Part shown: positions 16,676-25,858 of the stretch, piece after piece
Layout: each line of letters begins with the position of its first letter
Numbering within the stretch: position 1 is the stretch's first letter
Assembly (NCBI GenBank): GCA_022449565.1
Contig: JAKUSA010000001.1
Coordinates: 1 to 40,516 of the forward strand
Length of the DNA stretch: 40,516 nucleotides
Source: Acidimicrobiales bacterium
GTDB lineage: Bacteria > Actinomycetota > Acidimicrobiia > Acidimicrobiales > MedAcidi-G1
Direction: 5' to 3'
Position numbers and translations under genes: made by a program
The notes under the pieces: model-generated
The model's input: only the letters and a program-made list of their open reading frames with translations
The model's database searches: none
Told to the model about the DNA's origin: nothing

Positions 16676-18465
16676 CAGCGACCCTGGCCCCTTCTGGGTC
16701 GTCGGTGGCCCTGGACTGGAGGCGGGCCCTCCTCTGGGGCGGCATCTGCGCCCTGAGCCTCGTGTCGGTGTCCCTCATCGGTCTGCCGGTGGGCATGAAC
16801 AAGCGGATTCTCATCGAACCTGTGCTGAGTCTCGGCTACCTCTTCCTGCTCTGGATTCCGTTGGTCTTCGGCTACGTGGCGACCACCGTGGTGGTCCTCG
16901 AAGGAGTGGAGGCCCGAAAGTCCGGGGTTGCCGATCTGCTGGCCGGCCTGACAGCCGGCCTGATGGGCGGCATCGGTCTGACGCTGCTCATGGTGGGCTT
17001 AGACACCGTCAACATCCGGAAGCCACTGGTCAACTGGAGCCCACAACTGTTCAGGCTGCTGACCTTCGAGCGGGGTCTGGAATTCGGGATCCCCGTGTGG
17101 TTGGGGATTTGTGCGGGATTGGGCTTGGTCGGTGCCGTACTGCACCAACTGCCTGCAGTGGCTCGCCGGGTCATGTCGTGGGTGCTGTTCGGGGTGATGG
17201 CCGTCGCGATTCTCGAGGCCGTCATCGACGATCTAGCCGAGGGGTTCCACCTCGAATGGCTGACCGACGCCCTGTACTACAAGAAGGGTGGAACAGAAGG
17301 TCTCACCGTCACCTCAGCGGTAGTTCTGGCCTTAGTTCTTGCCGCCCTGCCCGTGGTCACCGGGGGCCGGGTCAAGGCCGCGGTGGACCATTACCGGGAC
17401 GCACCGTCGGAAGATCGGCGGCGGACCTCCCTTGTCCTGTTCGGGGCGATCGCCGTGGCCTGTGTAGGTCTGCCAATGATCTTGGGAGGCATCGTCAACG
17501 AGTTGCTGGCCAACGTCGGCCTGTTCCTGCTGCTGGCCCTTGGGCTGAACATCGTTGTCGGCCTGGCCGGTCTCCTTGACCTCGGCTACGTGGCCTTCTT
17601 TGCTGTCGGCGGCTACACCACTTCGGTTCTCACCTCTTCCAACTCGCCGTTCTTCGCCCCCGAGTGGCACTTCGGGATCGCCCTGCTCTTCGTGGTGGTG
17701 ATGGCCGCCGTCGCCGGGCTGCTTATCGGCGCACCGGTAATCCGGATGCGCGGCGACTACCTGGCCATCGTTACCCTCGGCTTTGGGGAGATCGTCAGGC
17801 TGTTGTTCCTCTCCGACTGGCTGAAGCCCTACTTCGGCGGCTCCCAGGGGATCACCAAGGTGAACCCCGTGGATATAGGACCGTTCAAGGTGCAGGGCAG
17901 CGACCCGAGGTCGGTCTTCTACCTGGTCCTCTTTTTCTGCGCCCTAGCCATCTACGTGTCCTGGAGGCTCCAGGGCTCCCGCCTGGGGCGAGCTTGGATG
18001 GCCACCCGTGAGGATGAACAGGTCGCCGAGGCGATGGGCATCAACACGGTGAACGCCAAACTGATGGCCTTCGTGGTAGGAGCCACGATGGCCGCGTTCA
18101 GTGGGGCGGTGTTGGCCGCCAAGGTCGGGTCGGTGTTTCCCAAGAGCTTCGAGATTCTCGTCTCGATCATCATCCTGGTGGTGGTCATCGTCGGCGGAAT
18201 GGGCAACATCGCCGGCGTCATGGTCGGTTCCCTAGTGCTGATTGGCATCCTCGGTGGGCCCCGCCAGCCCGGACTGCTACAGGAATTCCAGTCCTACAAA
18301 CTGCTCATCTACGGCGCTCTGTTGGTGTTCATGATGTTGAAGCGCCCGGAGGGCCTGGTGCCCAGTGCTCGTCGCAGCCGCGAACTGCACCAGGACGAGT
18401 ACCTCCAGGACGCCTGGCTGGGCGACGAGGCGGAGACCGAGGGAGATCAAGGGGCCCCGTCGTGA
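16672..18465 (+). CDS. livM: Branched-chain-type ABC permease LivM with N-terminal extension
   Basis: 597 residues against roughly 330-425 for common LivM. The conserved permease occupies about 270-575: LANVGLFLLLALGLNIVVGLAGLLDLGYVAFFAVGGYT, GDYLAIVTLGFGEIVRL, GSRLGRAWMATREDEQVAEAMGINTVNAKLMAFVVGA (coupling region) and GGMGNIAGVMVGS. The first 270 residues add several predicted membrane segments of no family I recognise. ATG 16672 overlaps the LivH stop (ATGA); the open frame extends further upstream only as a shadow of LivH. The C-terminus overlaps LivG by 4 bases. Partner of LivH in the membrane channel. Confidence 0.85.
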   Translation: MTATLAPSGSSVALDWRRALLWGGICALSLVSVSLIGLPVGMNKRILIEPVLSLGYLFLLWIPLVFGYVATTVVVLEGVEARKSGVADLLAGLTAGLMGGIGLTLLMVGLDTVNIRKPLVNWSPQLFRLLTFERGLEFGIPVWLGICAGLGLVGAVLHQLPAVARRVMSWVLFGVMAVAILEAVIDDLAEGFHLEWLTDALYYKKGGTEGLTVTSAVVLALVLAALPVVTGGRVKAAVDHYRDAPSEDRRRTSLVLFGAIAVACVGLPMILGGIVNELLANVGLFLLLALGLNIVVGLAGLLDLGYVAFFAVGGYTTSVLTSSNSPFFAPEWHFGIALLFVVVMAAVAGLLIGAPVIRMRGDYLAIVTLGFGEIVRLLFLSDWLKPYFGGSQGITKVNPVDIGPFKVQGSDPRSVFYLVLFFCALAIYVSWRLQGSRLGRAWMATREDEQVAEAMGINTVNAKLMAFVVGATMAAFSGAVLAAKVGSVFPKSFEILVSIIILVVVIVGGMGNIAGVMVGSLVLIGILGGPRQPGLLQEFQSYKLLIYGALLVFMMLKRPEGLVPSARRSRELHQDEYLQDAWLGDEAETEGDQGAPS

Positions 18466-19256
18466 GCCTGCTGGAGATCCGAGGCCTGCAGGTCACCTTT
18501 GGGGGCTTGGATGCCCTTTCCAGTCTTGATTTTCACGTCAACGACGGAGAGATCGTCAGTGTCATAGGCCCTAACGGTGCCGGGAAGACCACGTTCTTCA
18601 ACGCCATCTCAGGCATGGTCCCGCCCACCGAGGGTGAGATCCTCTTCGACGGGGAATCAGTGCTTGGCCTTGATCCCAACCAGATCACTGAGATGGGCAT
18701 TGCCCGGACGTTCCAGAACGTCCGCCTGTTCCCCAACATGACCGTGGTGGAAAACCTGATGGTCTCCCAGCACTGCCGGACCTCACAACTCTTTGTCGGC
18801 GCGCTTTTCCAGACCAAGGCCTTCAAGAAGGAGGAACGGGAAATCCGGGAACGAGCCGAGGAGATCTTGGCCTTCTTCGGCACCCGGCTCACCGGATATC
18901 GCCTGGACCAGCCGGCATTCGCACTCTCCTACGCCAACCGCCGGCGTCTAGAAATCGCTCGGGCCATGGCCACCCAGCCCCGCCTCCTCCTGCTGGACGA
19001 ACCGGTGGCCGGTATGAACCCCATGGAAACCGCCGAGTTGACCGGACTCATCGGCCGGTTGCGTGACGAATGGGGGTTCACCATCGTGTTCATCGAACAC
19101 GACATGAAGGTGGTGCGGGACGTCTCGGACCGGGTGGTGGTCCTCGACCATGGCGTTCCGATCGCCGAGGGTTCCTACGAATCGGTCTCCACCGACCCGG
19201 ACGTCATCGAGGCCTACCTGGGTCGTCCGCTGGAAAGTCGGAAGGATCGGCGATGA
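18462..19256 (+). CDS. livG: Branched-chain-type ABC ATPase LivG
   Basis: 264 residues from a GTG overlapping the LivM stop (GTGA). Walker A GPNGAGKTT is at 36-44, GIARTFQNVRLFPNMTVVENLMV is the LivG-type Q-loop region, a degenerate signature LSYANRRRLEIARAMA is seen in place of LSGG, as usual for LivG, Walker B is LLLLDEPVAGMNPMET, and the switch His is in VFIEHDMKVV. The C-terminal YLGRP is typical. It powers the LivHM channel together with LivF and overlaps LivF by 4 bases. Confidence 0.93.
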   Translation: MSLLEIRGLQVTFGGLDALSSLDFHVNDGEIVSVIGPNGAGKTTFFNAISGMVPPTEGEILFDGESVLGLDPNQITEMGIARTFQNVRLFPNMTVVENLMVSQHCRTSQLFVGALFQTKAFKKEEREIRERAEEILAFFGTRLTGYRLDQPAFALSYANRRRLEIARAMATQPRLLLLDEPVAGMNPMETAELTGLIGRLRDEWGFTIVFIEHDMKVVRDVSDRVVVLDHGVPIAEGSYESVSTDPDVIEAYLGRPLESRKDRR

Positions 19257-19993
19257 CCTCCGGCGAAGCCTCCCCGCTGCTCGAGTTCCGACAGGTCAAC
19301 ACCCACTACGGGGCTGTTCACATCCTCAAAGACGTCGACCTGTCCATCTACCCCGGAGAGCTGGTCTGCCTGCTGGGTGGGAACGCCAGCGGCAAGACAA
19401 CGACGCTGAAGACCCTCCTAGGCATGGTCATTCCCACCTCCGGGGAGGTGCTCCTCAACGGTGAGGTGGTCAACGGCAAACCCACCAGCTTCCGGGTCGA
19501 AAATGGGGTGACGATGGTCCCCGAAAACCGACGGTTGTTCAAGCGGCTCAGCGTGAGGGAAAACCTTGAGTTGGGGGCGTACCTGCGCAACGACCGGGAT
19601 GGCATCGAGGCCGACATGGAGCGAGTATTCGGCCTGTTCCCCCGGGTGAAGGAGCGGATCGGCCAGAAGGCCGGCACCCTCTCGGGCGGAGAGCAGCAGA
19701 TGGTGGCCATTGGCCGGGCCTTGATGTCCCGGCCGACAGTCCTACTGATGGATGAGCCCTCCATGGGCCTAGCTCCCGCGTTGGTCCAGCAGAACTTCGA
19801 ACTGATCCAGCAGATCAATGACGACGGCATGACAGTGTTCATGGTGGAGCAGAACGCCAACATGGCCCTGTCCATCGCGGATCGGGGATGGGTTCTCCAG
19901 AGCGGGGCGGTGGTGCTCGACGACACCGCCGAGGCCCTGTTGGCCAACCCAGAGATGCGGGCCGCCTACCTCGGAGACGATCGGGCCGACTGA
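19253..19993 (+). CDS. livF: Branched-chain-type ABC ATPase LivF
   Basis: 246 residues from ATG 19253, which overlaps the LivG stop (ATGA); upstream sequence in the same frame is LivG shadow. Walker A is the slightly unusual GGNASGKTT at 42-50 (commonly GxNGAGKTT), the signature is LSGGEQQMVAIGRAL, Walker B LLMDEPSMGLAP, and FMVEQNANMALSIADRGWVLQSG is the LivF-type C-terminal part. Second ATPase of the LivHMGF importer and last gene of the operon. Only 16 bases separate its stop from the convergent FAD oxidoreductase. Confidence 0.93.
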   Translation: MTSGEASPLLEFRQVNTHYGAVHILKDVDLSIYPGELVCLLGGNASGKTTTLKTLLGMVIPTSGEVLLNGEVVNGKPTSFRVENGVTMVPENRRLFKRLSVRENLELGAYLRNDRDGIEADMERVFGLFPRVKERIGQKAGTLSGGEQQMVAIGRALMSRPTVLLMDEPSMGLAPALVQQNFELIQQINDDGMTVFMVEQNANMALSIADRGWVLQSGAVVLDDTAEALLANPEMRAAYLGDDRAD

Positions 19994-20009
19994 CTGGGGT
20001 ACAGCGCCC

Positions 20010-21203
20010 CTAGATCACGGACCGTTCCACGAACGGTTCGGCCCGCAGGATCCTGTCGTAGCCCAATTCGCGGAGGTCGAGAGTCTGGTATTCGCCGTAG
20101 GTGATGAGTTCGCTGATCGCCCTTCCCACTCCGGGGCTCTGCTGGAGGCCGTGGCCGCTGAACCCGTTGGCGAAGAGGAAGTTGGGAACTGGCCCGGCCG
20201 GTCCGACCACCGCGTTTTGGTCCAACGTGTTGTAGGCGTAGTGGCCGGCCCAGGTGTGGGTCACCCCGATCCTTTCGAAGGCCGGGATCCGGTGGACGAG
20301 AGCCGGCCAGACTTGCTCTTCCCACTCGTCGTGGCGGACCCGGAAGTCGTCTGGGTCGACCTCGAGGTCGGGGTCCGGGGGAACTCCAGTGAGGTAGTGG
20401 GGCGGATCGGTACGGACGTGCAGTCCGCACGGATCGATGGTTAACGGCAGCAGGCTCCCCCCGAGGCTTTCCCGACAATCGAAGGAGAACACCGACCGGA
20501 TCCGAGGTTCCACCGGGAGCTCCAGTCCCACCATCTCGGCGATCCACCGGGCCCGAGGGCCGGCGCAGTTGACCACCCACCCACAGTCCACCATCCTGCC
20601 TGAGGCCAACTCCACCCCGGCGACCCGGTTGCCGGCGTCGTTCAACGCCAGGTCAACGACCCGGTCGGTGGCATACTCGACGCCGTTGTGGCGGGCCCGG
20701 CCCTGGAAGCCCCGCATCAGGGAGTAGGCGTCCAAGGATCCCTCGTGGCGTAGGCCGAGGCTGCCCCCAGCTAGGTCGTCGACGAACAGATAGGGGAAGC
20801 GGGCGGTGAGTTCCGCTGGGTTGAGCAGCGCCACCTGGGCCCCACAGGCCACCTGTGTCTCGTGGTTCTCACGCATGGCCTCCATGCCCGACTCGGTGGC
20901 CAGGAACAGGTACCCGGTGTCCCGGAATCCCAGGTCAGGTGCCTCGTCGTCGACCTCGACGTGGGTGTGGAAGTCCGCCAGGAATTCGGTAGCGAACTGG
21001 GACAGCGCGATGTTGATCGGATTTGAGAACTGGTGGCGGATACTGGCCTCGGAAAGGGTGGTGGAGGCCCGCTGGTAGGTCGGGTCCGGCTCGACGACCA
21101 GCACTGTGCCGTCATAGTCGGGGTTCTCGGACAGCCAGTAGGCGACCGAACTGCCGATGACCGCCCCGCCGACGATCACCGTGTCCCAGGAGCCGGAGTT
21201 CAC
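20010..21203 (-). CDS. FAD-dependent amine/amino acid oxidoreductase (DAO family)
   Basis: 397 residues from a GTG that overlaps the hydantoinase B stop (GTGA). The N-terminal dinucleotide motif TVIVGGAVIGSSVAYWL has Ala where the second motif Gly is commonly found. VVEPDPTYQRASTTLSEASIRHQF and a C-terminal ANGFSGHGLQQSPGVGRAISELI are typical of sarcosine/dimethylglycine oxidase-like and FOXRED1-like proteins. It should oxidise an N-methyl amine or amino acid with FAD. Coupling to hydantoinase A/B suggests it acts on a product such as an N-substituted amino acid (sarcosine would fit N-methylhydantoin breakdown), but this is inference. Confidence 0.85.
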   Translation of the reverse strand: MNSGSWDTVIVGGAVIGSSVAYWLSENPDYDGTVLVVEPDPTYQRASTTLSEASIRHQFSNPINIALSQFATEFLADFHTHVEVDDEAPDLGFRDTGYLFLATESGMEAMRENHETQVACGAQVALLNPAELTARFPYLFVDDLAGGSLGLRHEGSLDAYSLMRGFQGRARHNGVEYATDRVVDLALNDAGNRVAGVELASGRMVDCGWVVNCAGPRARWIAEMVGLELPVEPRIRSVFSFDCRESLGGSLLPLTIDPCGLHVRTDPPHYLTGVPPDPDLEVDPDDFRVRHDEWEEQVWPALVHRIPAFERIGVTHTWAGHYAYNTLDQNAVVGPAGPVPNFLFANGFSGHGLQQSPGVGRAISELITYGEYQTLDLRELGYDRILRAEPFVERSVI

Positions 21204-22804
21204 CCCACGTAACCCTGGGTGCGGTCCCTCTCGGAGGCTTCCGGGTCCCGCTGGTCCGGGTCTCCGAACCCGCCGCCCCCGGGGAGTTCCAGGATCAGCC
21301 GTCGTCCGGCCGGAACCAGTTGCTTACCCTTGGCGTCGAAGGGCGTGCCGTCGTCGAGGTACACCCGTCCCGGAGCGCCGCTCCCTCCGCCCCGGCGGCC
21401 CCGCGCCGGGTTCTCGACGCGATCGAACATGCAACTGAACCCGAACTGGTACCCCTCGGCCGGGCCCAGTTCGATGATCTGGCCCAGTCCTCCCCTGAAC
21501 CGTCCCGCCCCCCCCGAGTCGGGCCGAAGTTCCTTGCGCCAGATGACGATCGGACCGACCTGTTCGGTGGCCTCGCTGGACATGGTCCGTACCCCGCTTG
21601 GGAAAGCAGTGGAGTTGAGCCCATCGAGGCTTGGGCGGGCCCCGGTGCCTCCGCTGTTGAACATGAGGATCTCCCGGGGAGGGAGGCCCGAGGCCGGGTC
21701 GGCGGCCCGAGCGCTGACGTGGAAGTTCCAGAGGGCACCGGCGCCTTCAGCTGGAATGACGTGGGGTAGGGCCTCGGCAATGGCCCCCAGGCATAGGTCG
21801 GTGACGAAATGACCTGTGACGTGCCGGACAGCTACCGGGTCGGGGTGTCGGGCGTTGAGGATGCACCCCTCGGGGGCACTGACCGTGAATGCGGCGAGCG
21901 AGGCGAAGTTGCTGGGCATCTCCGGGGCTAGCGCCACCAGCATGGCGTACGAGAAATAGGCGTGGGCGTAGACCAGCGGGACGTTCACCCCGTGGGCGCA
22001 GGTGGGTGAGGTACCAGCGAAGTCGGCGTGGGCGCCGTCGTCAGTGACGGTGAGGGTCACTGCCAGGGTGACCGCTTCGTTGTAGCCGTCGACCCGCATC
22101 TCGTTGGTGTAGGTGCCGGACGGCAGGGCCCTAAGCCGCTCCCGGGTGGCCTCGGCGGTTCGGCGGAACACGAAGTCGGCCAATCCGGTCAGGTCGTCGA
22201 GGTCGAACTCGTCGAGCATGTCTTCAAGGCGGCGGAGGCCGGTGTCGTTGCAGGCGGCCAATGAGTACAGGTCGCCGACGACCTGGTTGGCCTCCCGCAC
22301 GTTGTGGCGCACGATGTTGACAAGATCCACGTTGACCACGCCGCGTTCAACGAACTTCATGATCGGGACGAAGAGCCCCTCTTCGTAGACCTCGGTGGCG
22401 TCGGGGCCGAAGCCCCGGCCGCCGACGTCGACCACATGGGCGGTACAGCCGAAGTACCCGATGAGCCGGTCCCGGCGGAACACCGGGGTGACGACGGTGA
22501 AGTCGTGGAGGTGTCCGGTGCCCTTCCACGGGTCGTTGGTGATGTAGGCGTCACCTTCATAGATGCGGTGAGGTCCGATGTCCTCGATGAAGTTGGCCAC
22601 CGCGGCGGCCATGGTGTTCACGTGGCCCGGGGTGCCGGTGATCGCTTGAGCGATCATGCGCCCTTCGACGTCATAGACGCCGGCGGAAAGGTCCCCGGCC
22701 TCCCGGACGCTGGTACTGAACGCCGCGCGTACCAGGGCCAGGGCCTGTTCCTCGACGATCGAGATGAGACGGTTCCACATCACCTGGTTGCGGAGTTCGC
22801 TCAT
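21200..22804 (-). CDS. hyuB: Hydantoinase B / oxoprolinase family subunit
   Basis: 534 residues. ATG 22804 overlaps the hydantoinase A stop (TGATG). MSELRNQVMWNRLISIVEEQALALVRAAFSTSVREAGDLSAGVYD is the usual HyuB start, and GTPGHVNTM, YITNDPWKGTGHLHDFTVVTPVF and GCTAHVVDVGGRG are conserved metal and active-site segments. It ends with LPGGGGFGDPDQRDPE. With HyuA it forms an ATP-dependent amidohydrolase acting on hydantoins, 5-oxoproline, or related cyclic or carboxylatable substrates (the acetophenone/acetone carboxylases are relatives). It overlaps the DAO gene by 4 bases. Confidence 0.92.
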   Translation of the reverse strand: MSELRNQVMWNRLISIVEEQALALVRAAFSTSVREAGDLSAGVYDVEGRMIAQAITGTPGHVNTMAAAVANFIEDIGPHRIYEGDAYITNDPWKGTGHLHDFTVVTPVFRRDRLIGYFGCTAHVVDVGGRGFGPDATEVYEEGLFVPIMKFVERGVVNVDLVNIVRHNVREANQVVGDLYSLAACNDTGLRRLEDMLDEFDLDDLTGLADFVFRRTAEATRERLRALPSGTYTNEMRVDGYNEAVTLAVTLTVTDDGAHADFAGTSPTCAHGVNVPLVYAHAYFSYAMLVALAPEMPSNFASLAAFTVSAPEGCILNARHPDPVAVRHVTGHFVTDLCLGAIAEALPHVIPAEGAGALWNFHVSARAADPASGLPPREILMFNSGGTGARPSLDGLNSTAFPSGVRTMSSEATEQVGPIVIWRKELRPDSGGAGRFRGGLGQIIELGPAEGYQFGFSCMFDRVENPARGRRGGGSGAPGRVYLDDGTPFDAKGKQLVPAGRRLILELPGGGGFGDPDQRDPEASERDRTQGYVG

Positions 22805-24936
22805 CAGTCCGACTCCGCGTCCACCGGGTCGGCGTCCTGCCGGGTGATCAACAGGCACCCGTCAGCCTGCAGGACCGCCTGATCGGCACCGGTCAACCAT
22901 GTGGTGGTCTGGTCCTCGACGATCACCGCCGGGCCGATGACCCGGTCGCCCACGGCCAGCGTGGCCCGGTCCAGGACCGCGGCGTCAACGACCGCGCCGC
23001 TGACAGTGTCGTAGATCCTCCGGGTGCGGTCACCGACCACGTCGCGCCGTGGCTCCACCCGGGCGATGCGATCCACGGCCGGTCGGGGAGTGGCTACCCG
23101 GACCGACCATCCGATGGCCTCGACACCCAGCCCGTCGATGGCCCGTCCAAAGAACTCCTCGTAGGCCTTCTCGAACCGGTTGGCCAGTAGTTCGCCGCCG
23201 AGGTGGTCGAAATGCTCGTTGTCGAGACGGACCGGGATCTCCCAACCCTGGCCGGCATAACGCATAAATACACAGCGTTCGACCTCCAGAAGGGGAATCA
23301 GGTCGCCGGTTCCGCCGAGCGCCGAGCGGACGAATGCGGAGGCCTCGTCGGCTAAGTCCTCGAGGAGCAGGTTGGCAACGGTGTGGTCGAACGAGTCCAT
23401 GGCGACGTAGTGGCTGCGCAGCGCCTCGTAGGCGAACGGAGCACGGAGGAAACCGATGGCCGAGCCGACACCAGCTCCAGGGGGTACCAGCAACTCGTCG
23501 ACGCGGAGCTTCTCGCACAATCTCCCCGCATGGAGAGGTGCGCCGCCACCGAAGGCGATCATGGTGAACCTCGAGACGTCTTTGCCATTCTCCACGGCAT
23601 GAACCCGGGCGGCGTTGGCCATGTTCTCGTCGACCACTTCGGTAACTCCGACGGCCGCCGTTTCGACATCCATCTCGAGTGGGGTGGCGACATGGTCGGC
23701 CAGCGCTGTACGGGCCGCCTCCTTGACCAGGTCGATGCCTGGAGCGCCGAACGAATCGACGGAGAGGCGCCCGAGGATCAGATTGGCGTCGGTTACCGTG
23801 GGTCGGGTGCCGCCGAGGCCGTAGGCGGCCGGGCCAGGTTCGGAGCCGGCACTGAGGGGGCCGACCCTGATCTGGCCGAGCATGTCCACTCCGGCGATCG
23901 ATCCGCCGCCCGCGCCGATCTCGATCATCTCGATCACCGGGATGGAGATCGGCATGCCACTGCCCTTGTTGAATCGGTGGGTGCGGGCCACCTCGAAGGT
24001 CTTGGCTGTCCGGGGGGTCTGGTCCTCGACGAGGCAGATCTTTGCCGTCGTACCACCCATGTCGTAGGAGAGGACGGCGTCGAGGCCATGACGGGCTGCG
24101 ATGTCGGCGGCGAAGATCGCACCACCTGCCGGTCCGGACTCCACCAGGCGCACCGGGAACCGGGCCGCGGTGTCGACGTCGACCAGACCACCGCCTGAGT
24201 GCATGAGGTACACCGGGCAGGTGGCCCCGGCGGCGTGCAGCCGTTCCTCGAGGTTCCTGAGGTAGGACGCCATGAGGGGCTGTACGTAGGCGTTGGCGCA
24301 CACCGTGTTGAACCGTTCAAACTCCCGCATTTGCGGCGAGACCTCCGAGGAGATCGATACAGCCAGGTCAGGCATCCGCTCCAGTAACAGATCGCGGAAT
24401 CGGCGTTCGTGGTCGCCGTTGACGTAGGAGTGGATGAATCCGACGGCCACCGCCTGATAGCGGTGGCCGTCCGGGCGGTCGGCCAGGCGTTCGATAAGGG
24501 TCCGGGCCTCGTCGTCGTCGAATGGTCGCAGAACCCGACCATCGGCGCCGACCCGTTCTCCGAGAGTGTGGCGGTCCCGACGCTCGACGAGTGGCACGGG
24601 CAGGACGAGGTTCAGGTCGTACTGCTCGAACCGGCTTTCGGTCCGCATCTCGATTGTGTCCCGGAAGCCCTCGGTGGTTACCAGAGCGGTACGGGCTCCG
24701 GTCCTGCCGATCAGGGCGTTGGTAGCCAGCGTGGTCCCGTGGATGAACGTCTCGAGTCCCGACAGGTTGACCCCAGCCTCGGCCACCACGGTACGAACCC
24801 CGTCGAGGACGCTGTCCTCGGGTGCGTCGTAGGTGGTGAGGACCTTGGTCGAGAACATCCTCTCACCTGTCTCGAGCACCACGTCGGTGAACGTCCCCCC
24901 GACGTCGGCACCGATGCGCATGGTCCCGGAGGTCAT
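22804..24936 (-). CDS. hyuA: Hydantoinase A / oxoprolinase family subunit
   Basis: 710 residues. ATG 24936 is chosen 13 bases after the SDR stop; MRIGADVGG at 24921 is an alternative. RIGADVGGTFTDVVL is the N-terminal ATP-binding motif of the hydantoinase A fold, and FIHGTTLATNALIGRTGARTALVTTEGFRD, VSPQMREFERFNTVCANAYV, SYDMGGTTAKICL and GAGGGSIA are further conserved segments. It supplies ATP-dependent activation in the HyuAB amidohydrolase. It lies in a minus-strand operon with P450, SDR, HyuB and DAO genes. The substrate is not given by sequence. Confidence 0.92.
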   Translation of the reverse strand: MTSGTMRIGADVGGTFTDVVLETGERMFSTKVLTTYDAPEDSVLDGVRTVVAEAGVNLSGLETFIHGTTLATNALIGRTGARTALVTTEGFRDTIEMRTESRFEQYDLNLVLPVPLVERRDRHTLGERVGADGRVLRPFDDDEARTLIERLADRPDGHRYQAVAVGFIHSYVNGDHERRFRDLLLERMPDLAVSISSEVSPQMREFERFNTVCANAYVQPLMASYLRNLEERLHAAGATCPVYLMHSGGGLVDVDTAARFPVRLVESGPAGGAIFAADIAARHGLDAVLSYDMGGTTAKICLVEDQTPRTAKTFEVARTHRFNKGSGMPISIPVIEMIEIGAGGGSIAGVDMLGQIRVGPLSAGSEPGPAAYGLGGTRPTVTDANLILGRLSVDSFGAPGIDLVKEAARTALADHVATPLEMDVETAAVGVTEVVDENMANAARVHAVENGKDVSRFTMIAFGGGAPLHAGRLCEKLRVDELLVPPGAGVGSAIGFLRAPFAYEALRSHYVAMDSFDHTVANLLLEDLADEASAFVRSALGGTGDLIPLLEVERCVFMRYAGQGWEIPVRLDNEHFDHLGGELLANRFEKAYEEFFGRAIDGLGVEAIGWSVRVATPRPAVDRIARVEPRRDVVGDRTRRIYDTVSGAVVDAAVLDRATLAVGDRVIGPAVIVEDQTTTWLTGADQAVLQADGCLLITRQDADPVDAESD

Positions 24937-24949
24937 CGAGTTCCGGCGG

Positions 24950-25771
24950 TCAGCTCTCGTCGTCGCCGAGCACGTCGGCGAGGGACGGGAAGCCACTGGG
25001 CGGCATGATGTCGACGGTGGCCGACCGCTGCTGGGACAGCATTCCGCCGTCCACCTTGAGCACGTCTCCGGTCATGTATCGGGCATCGTCGGAGGCCAGG
25101 AACAGCGCTGGGCCGGCCATATCGTCCGGATCGCCAGGCCGGCCGAGGGGGATGTTCTCCCCACGGAGTCGACGGGCCGCCTCGTCCATGCCTTCGGTGT
25201 CGATCGAGCCGGGCATGAGCGCGCAAACCCGTATGCCGTACGGGCCCAAGTCGAGGGCCATGGCCCGGGTGAGGGCCTCGATGCCACCCTTGGAGGCGTC
25301 GTAGGCGGAGAATGCGCGATGGGCCCGGGTGGCACCCCCAGAGGACATGTTGATGATCACCCCGTGTCCCTTGCCAGCCATGATTCGCGCTGCCCGATGA
25401 GAGCACAGGAAGTGGCCGGTGAGGTTGACGTCGATTATCCGACGCCACCACGCCTCATCGGCCTCGAAGAAGTGGAGCATCGGACCGACCAGTCCGGCGT
25501 TGTTGACCAGCACATCGACGGTTCCGAAGGCTTCGAGAGCGGCGTCAAACATGGCGTCGACCTGCGAGCGGTCCGAGACGTCGGCTACCGCGCCGATGGC
25601 CGTGCCGCCACTGTCGGCAATCCCGGCCACCACGACCTCGACCCGTTCGGGGTCAACGTCGTTGACGACCACACGGGCACCGGCCTCGGCGAACCTCTCG
25701 GCGATGGCCCGGCCTATTCCGTGGCCGGCTCCTGTTACCACGACGGCCTGGCCTTCGTGCTGCGGTCCCAT
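24950..25771 (-). CDS. Short-chain dehydrogenase/reductase (SDR)
   Basis: 273 residues, classical SDR. VVVTGAGHGIGRAIAERF binds the cofactor, NDVDPERVE follows the second strand (Asp suggests NAD over NADP), NNAG is in DVLVNNAGLVGP, and the catalytic pair is in SAYDASKGGIEALTRA with the upstream Ser in INMSSGGA. The C-terminal ALFLASDDARYMTGDVLKVDGGM is the standard ending. It lies between the P450 (87 bases away) and hydantoinase A. It probably oxidises a hydroxyl introduced by the P450 or a related intermediate; substrate unknown. Confidence 0.9.
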   Translation of the reverse strand: MGPQHEGQAVVVTGAGHGIGRAIAERFAEAGARVVVNDVDPERVEVVVAGIADSGGTAIGAVADVSDRSQVDAMFDAALEAFGTVDVLVNNAGLVGPMLHFFEADEAWWRRIIDVNLTGHFLCSHRAARIMAGKGHGVIINMSSGGATRAHRAFSAYDASKGGIEALTRAMALDLGPYGIRVCALMPGSIDTEGMDEAARRLRGENIPLGRPGDPDDMAGPALFLASDDARYMTGDVLKVDGGMLSQQRSATVDIMPPSGFPSLADVLGDDES

Positions 25772-25858
25772 GGGAGCCTCCCGCTCGACGACGCGACTTT
25801 GGGATCTCAGGCTACCCGGGTGCCGTTCCGGGCCTTCGATGGGGTGGGGGTTCTCCGG

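Noticed and set aside
19996-20010. GGGG...CCCC hairpin between LivF and the DAO gene
   Set aside because: Only a 4-bp stem and no T-tract; too weak to call a terminator.
23030-24301. 423-codon minus-strand frame
   Set aside because: Out-of-frame shadow inside hydantoinase A, Arg/Gly-rich and without motifs.
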